Shown here piece by piece: positions 62,505 to 64,000 of a stretch of 64,000 nucleotides of DNA. The stretch is from Methylobacterium sp. WSM2598 (GTDB lineage Bacteria > Pseudomonadota > Alphaproteobacteria > Rhizobiales > Beijerinckiaceae). Under the pieces are notes generated by a model. It was not told the origin of the DNA. It ran no database searches and saw only the letters and a list, made by a program, of their open reading frames with translations. A program made the position numbers and the translations under genes. The DNA lies in the NCBI RefSeq assembly GCF_000379105.1, contig NZ_KB900609.1, positions 4,866,785 through 4,930,784 on the forward strand, in the 5' to 3' direction. Numbering within the stretch: the first letter of the stretch is position 1; the number at the start of each line of letters is the position of its first letter.

Positions 62505-64000
62505 ATGGTGACGCTGGGGTACGAAACGGGCCGCGCGCGCGGCCTTGCGCGGATGAAGCGCCTGCTGATGATCGGCGTCTCCTTCGCGGGGCTTCCGGTG
62601 CTGGCCGGCGCGGCCTACGCGCAGAGCGTGGTGCCGGGCTTCGACGCCAATCAGCTCGCCCGCAACGACGACGGCTCCACCGGCGAGGTGGCGCTGCCCT
62701 TCACGGCCAACTTCTTCGGCACGACCTACTCGTCGCTCTACGTCAACAACAACGGCAACGTGACGTTCGGGACGCCCCTGAGCACGTTCACGCCGGTCGG
62801 CCTCGGCGCCAATTACCGCGGGGCGCCGATCATCGCGCCCTTCTTCTCCGACGTGGACACGCGCAACCCGGCGAGCGGCATCACCTCCTACGGCACCGGC
62901 ACCTACGCGGGCCAGACCGCCTTCGGGGTGACCTGGCCCTCGGTCGGCTACTTCTCGAACCATGCCGACAAGACCAACACCTTCCAGTTGGTCCTGGCCA
63001 GCCGCGCCGATACGGGCGGCGGCAATTTCGACATCTACTTCAACTACCAGCGCATCCAGTTCGAGACCGGCGACGCCAGCGGCGGCACGAACGGGCTCGG
63101 CGGCACCTCGGCCTCGGCCGGCTACTCCGCCGGCACCGGCGCGGCGGGCAGCTACTTCGAGCTCCCCGGCTCCCTCGTGAACGGCGCGCTCATCGATGGC
63201 GGGCCCAACTCGCTGGTGGCGGGCTCGAACAACGGCGTCCCCGGGCAGTTCCTGTTCCCGGTCCGCAACGGCGTCGTCATGCTGGCCAACGTCTGCCAGC
63301 CCGGGGACAACGCCTCGACCACGCAGATCGCCAATTGCGGCCCCAACCGGGCCTACACGGGCGGCATCTTCTACACCCCGCTCGACAAGTTCACCCTGAA
63401 CGTCCTCGACAACACCACGATCGCCGGCCCGCAGAACGCGGCCGCCGTGCTGGTGATGCCGACCGCCGCGACCACCGGCGCGAGCCCGGCCGGCAGCGTC
63501 GCGATCAACGTCAACGCCTCGGCGACGATCACGGCGCCGGGCGGCGCCGGCATCCAGATCGACAGCGGCTCCGGCACGGGCGCGGGCAGCGTCACCAGCG
63601 CCGGCACGATCACGGCCGCGACGGCGGGCATCCAGGCCGACACCAACCGGGGCGCCCTCACGGTCGCGAATTCCGGCACGATCACCGCGCCGCTCGGCAT
63701 CTCGGGCTCGTCGCGCACCACCACCGGCCTGTCGAATTCCGGCACCCTCAACGCGTCCTACGCGGGCCTCGTCGGCGGGGGCTTCACCGGCACCGTCACC
63801 CTGACCAACACCGGCACCGTCAATTACGGCCAGTTCGGCATCCTGGGCGGCAGCGCGGTCGCGCCGCTCGTGATCTCCAACGCGGGGGCGCTGACCCAGT
63901 CCGCCACCGCCTCGGGCCCGCCCGCCACCGGCCTGCCGACCCTGATCGCCGGCTTCCTCCAGACCAACGCCAATCCGTCGGCGATCTTCGCCCGCGCCGG
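62505..64000 (+). CDS. Nidogen-like-domain, autotransporter-like surface protein (3' end outside window)
   Basis: 498 codons and no stop before the window ends. The internal Met at 62553 begins a clear signal peptide (MKRLLMIGVSFAGLPVLAG, then AAYAQS); the upstream ATG at 62505 has the better ribosome-binding site, so the start is uncertain. Residues about 45-260 form a NIDO domain: LPFTANFFGTTYSSLYVNNN, FGVTWPSVGYF and FDIYFNYQRIQFETG. Then a series of NSGTIT/NTGTV-type repeats begins (VANSGTITAP, LSNSGTLNA, LTNTGTVNYG), which fold as a beta-helix stalk. A C-terminal beta-barrel is expected but not in view. It is a probable adhesin or surface-layer protein. Confidence 0.85.
   Translation, partial: MVTLGYETGRARGLARMKRLLMIGVSFAGLPVLAGAAYAQSVVPGFDANQLARNDDGSTGEVALPFTANFFGTTYSSLYVNNNGNVTFGTPLSTFTPVGLGANYRGAPIIAPFFSDVDTRNPASGITSYGTGTYAGQTAFGVTWPSVGYFSNHADKTNTFQLVLASRADTGGGNFDIYFNYQRIQFETGDASGGTNGLGGTSASAGYSAGTGAAGSYFELPGSLVNGALIDGGPNSLVAGSNNGVPGQFLFPVRNGVVMLANVCQPGDNASTTQIANCGPNRAYTGGIFYTPLDKFTLNVLDNTTIAGPQNAAAVLVMPTAATTGASPAGSVAINVNASATITAPGGAGIQIDSGSGTGAGSVTSAGTITAATAGIQADTNRGALTVANSGTITAPLGISGSSRTTTGLSNSGTLNASYAGLVGGGFTGTVTLTNTGTVNYGQFGILGGSAVAPLVISNAGALTQSATASGPPATGLPTLIAGFLQTNANPSAIFARA

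Overview
The window is about 72% G+C by eye, with NTG starts, short intergenic gaps and gene families typical of Hyphomicrobiales: a Porin_2 porin, a GCG_CRPN repeat protein, a SWIB protein, an extensin-like lipoprotein, FnrN and a CtrA-type box. Together these point to a Methylobacteriaceae chromosome, probably Methylobacterium or a close relative. This is inference from family content; no marker gene fixes the species.

Layout. 1-4.3 kb is sparse and scarred. It holds a partial gene end, an HD-domain hydrolase, small unknown proteins, a serine-recombinase relic, a transposase relic and an orphan peptide with a double-glycine leader. 4.6-11 kb is housekeeping: guaB, an RsmB-type methyltransferase, an esterase and guaA, so both dedicated steps of GMP synthesis lie close together. 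11.07-16.6 kb is an accessory island of visibly lower G+C. An 860 bp IS5-family element has removed the 5' end of a trypsin-like gene. Beside it is a translationally coupled pair: a short catalytically inactive prokaryotic Argonaute (MID-PIWI) and its partner, a DUF4365/DREN nuclease fused to APAZ. This is the SPARDA architecture. The effector reading frame is broken by one extra base in an A5 run. Fragments of a UvrD-type helicase and an azoreductase follow, and the island ends near tRNA-Val(CAC).

17-33 kb carries gph, plsC, envelope proteins and an oxygen-responsive cluster: hemN, a 148-residue unknown, fnrN, a cytochrome c and a universal stress protein, with FNR-type TTGAT-N4-ATCAA boxes in front of several of them. 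Inside this is a three-gene overlapping glycosyltransferase/methyltransferase/membrane-protein operon, then a TonB receptor with a small Cys/His-rich exported protein. 33-46 kb has an orphan histidine kinase, membrane glycosyltransferase-like proteins, a frameshifted HAD-UbiA prenyltransferase, and two BMP-type nucleobase ABC permeases with a cytosine-deaminase-like enzyme. A degraded copy of part of the first permease lies just upstream, and no binding protein or ATPase is present. 46-64 kb has an aldo/keto reductase, SWIB protein, porin, SDR, DHA2 exporter, ddl, a cyclase-FHA signalling protein, a caspase-like protein, an AsmA protein, an efflux-type adaptor, an HD-GYP protein and the start of a nidogen-domain autotransporter-like protein that runs off the end.

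Recurring themes are homopolymer frameshifts (three: effector, azoreductase, UbiA), in-frame 15 bp repeats at both ends of one MFS gene, and a dispersed repeat of about 75-120 bp present three times at gene 3' ends.
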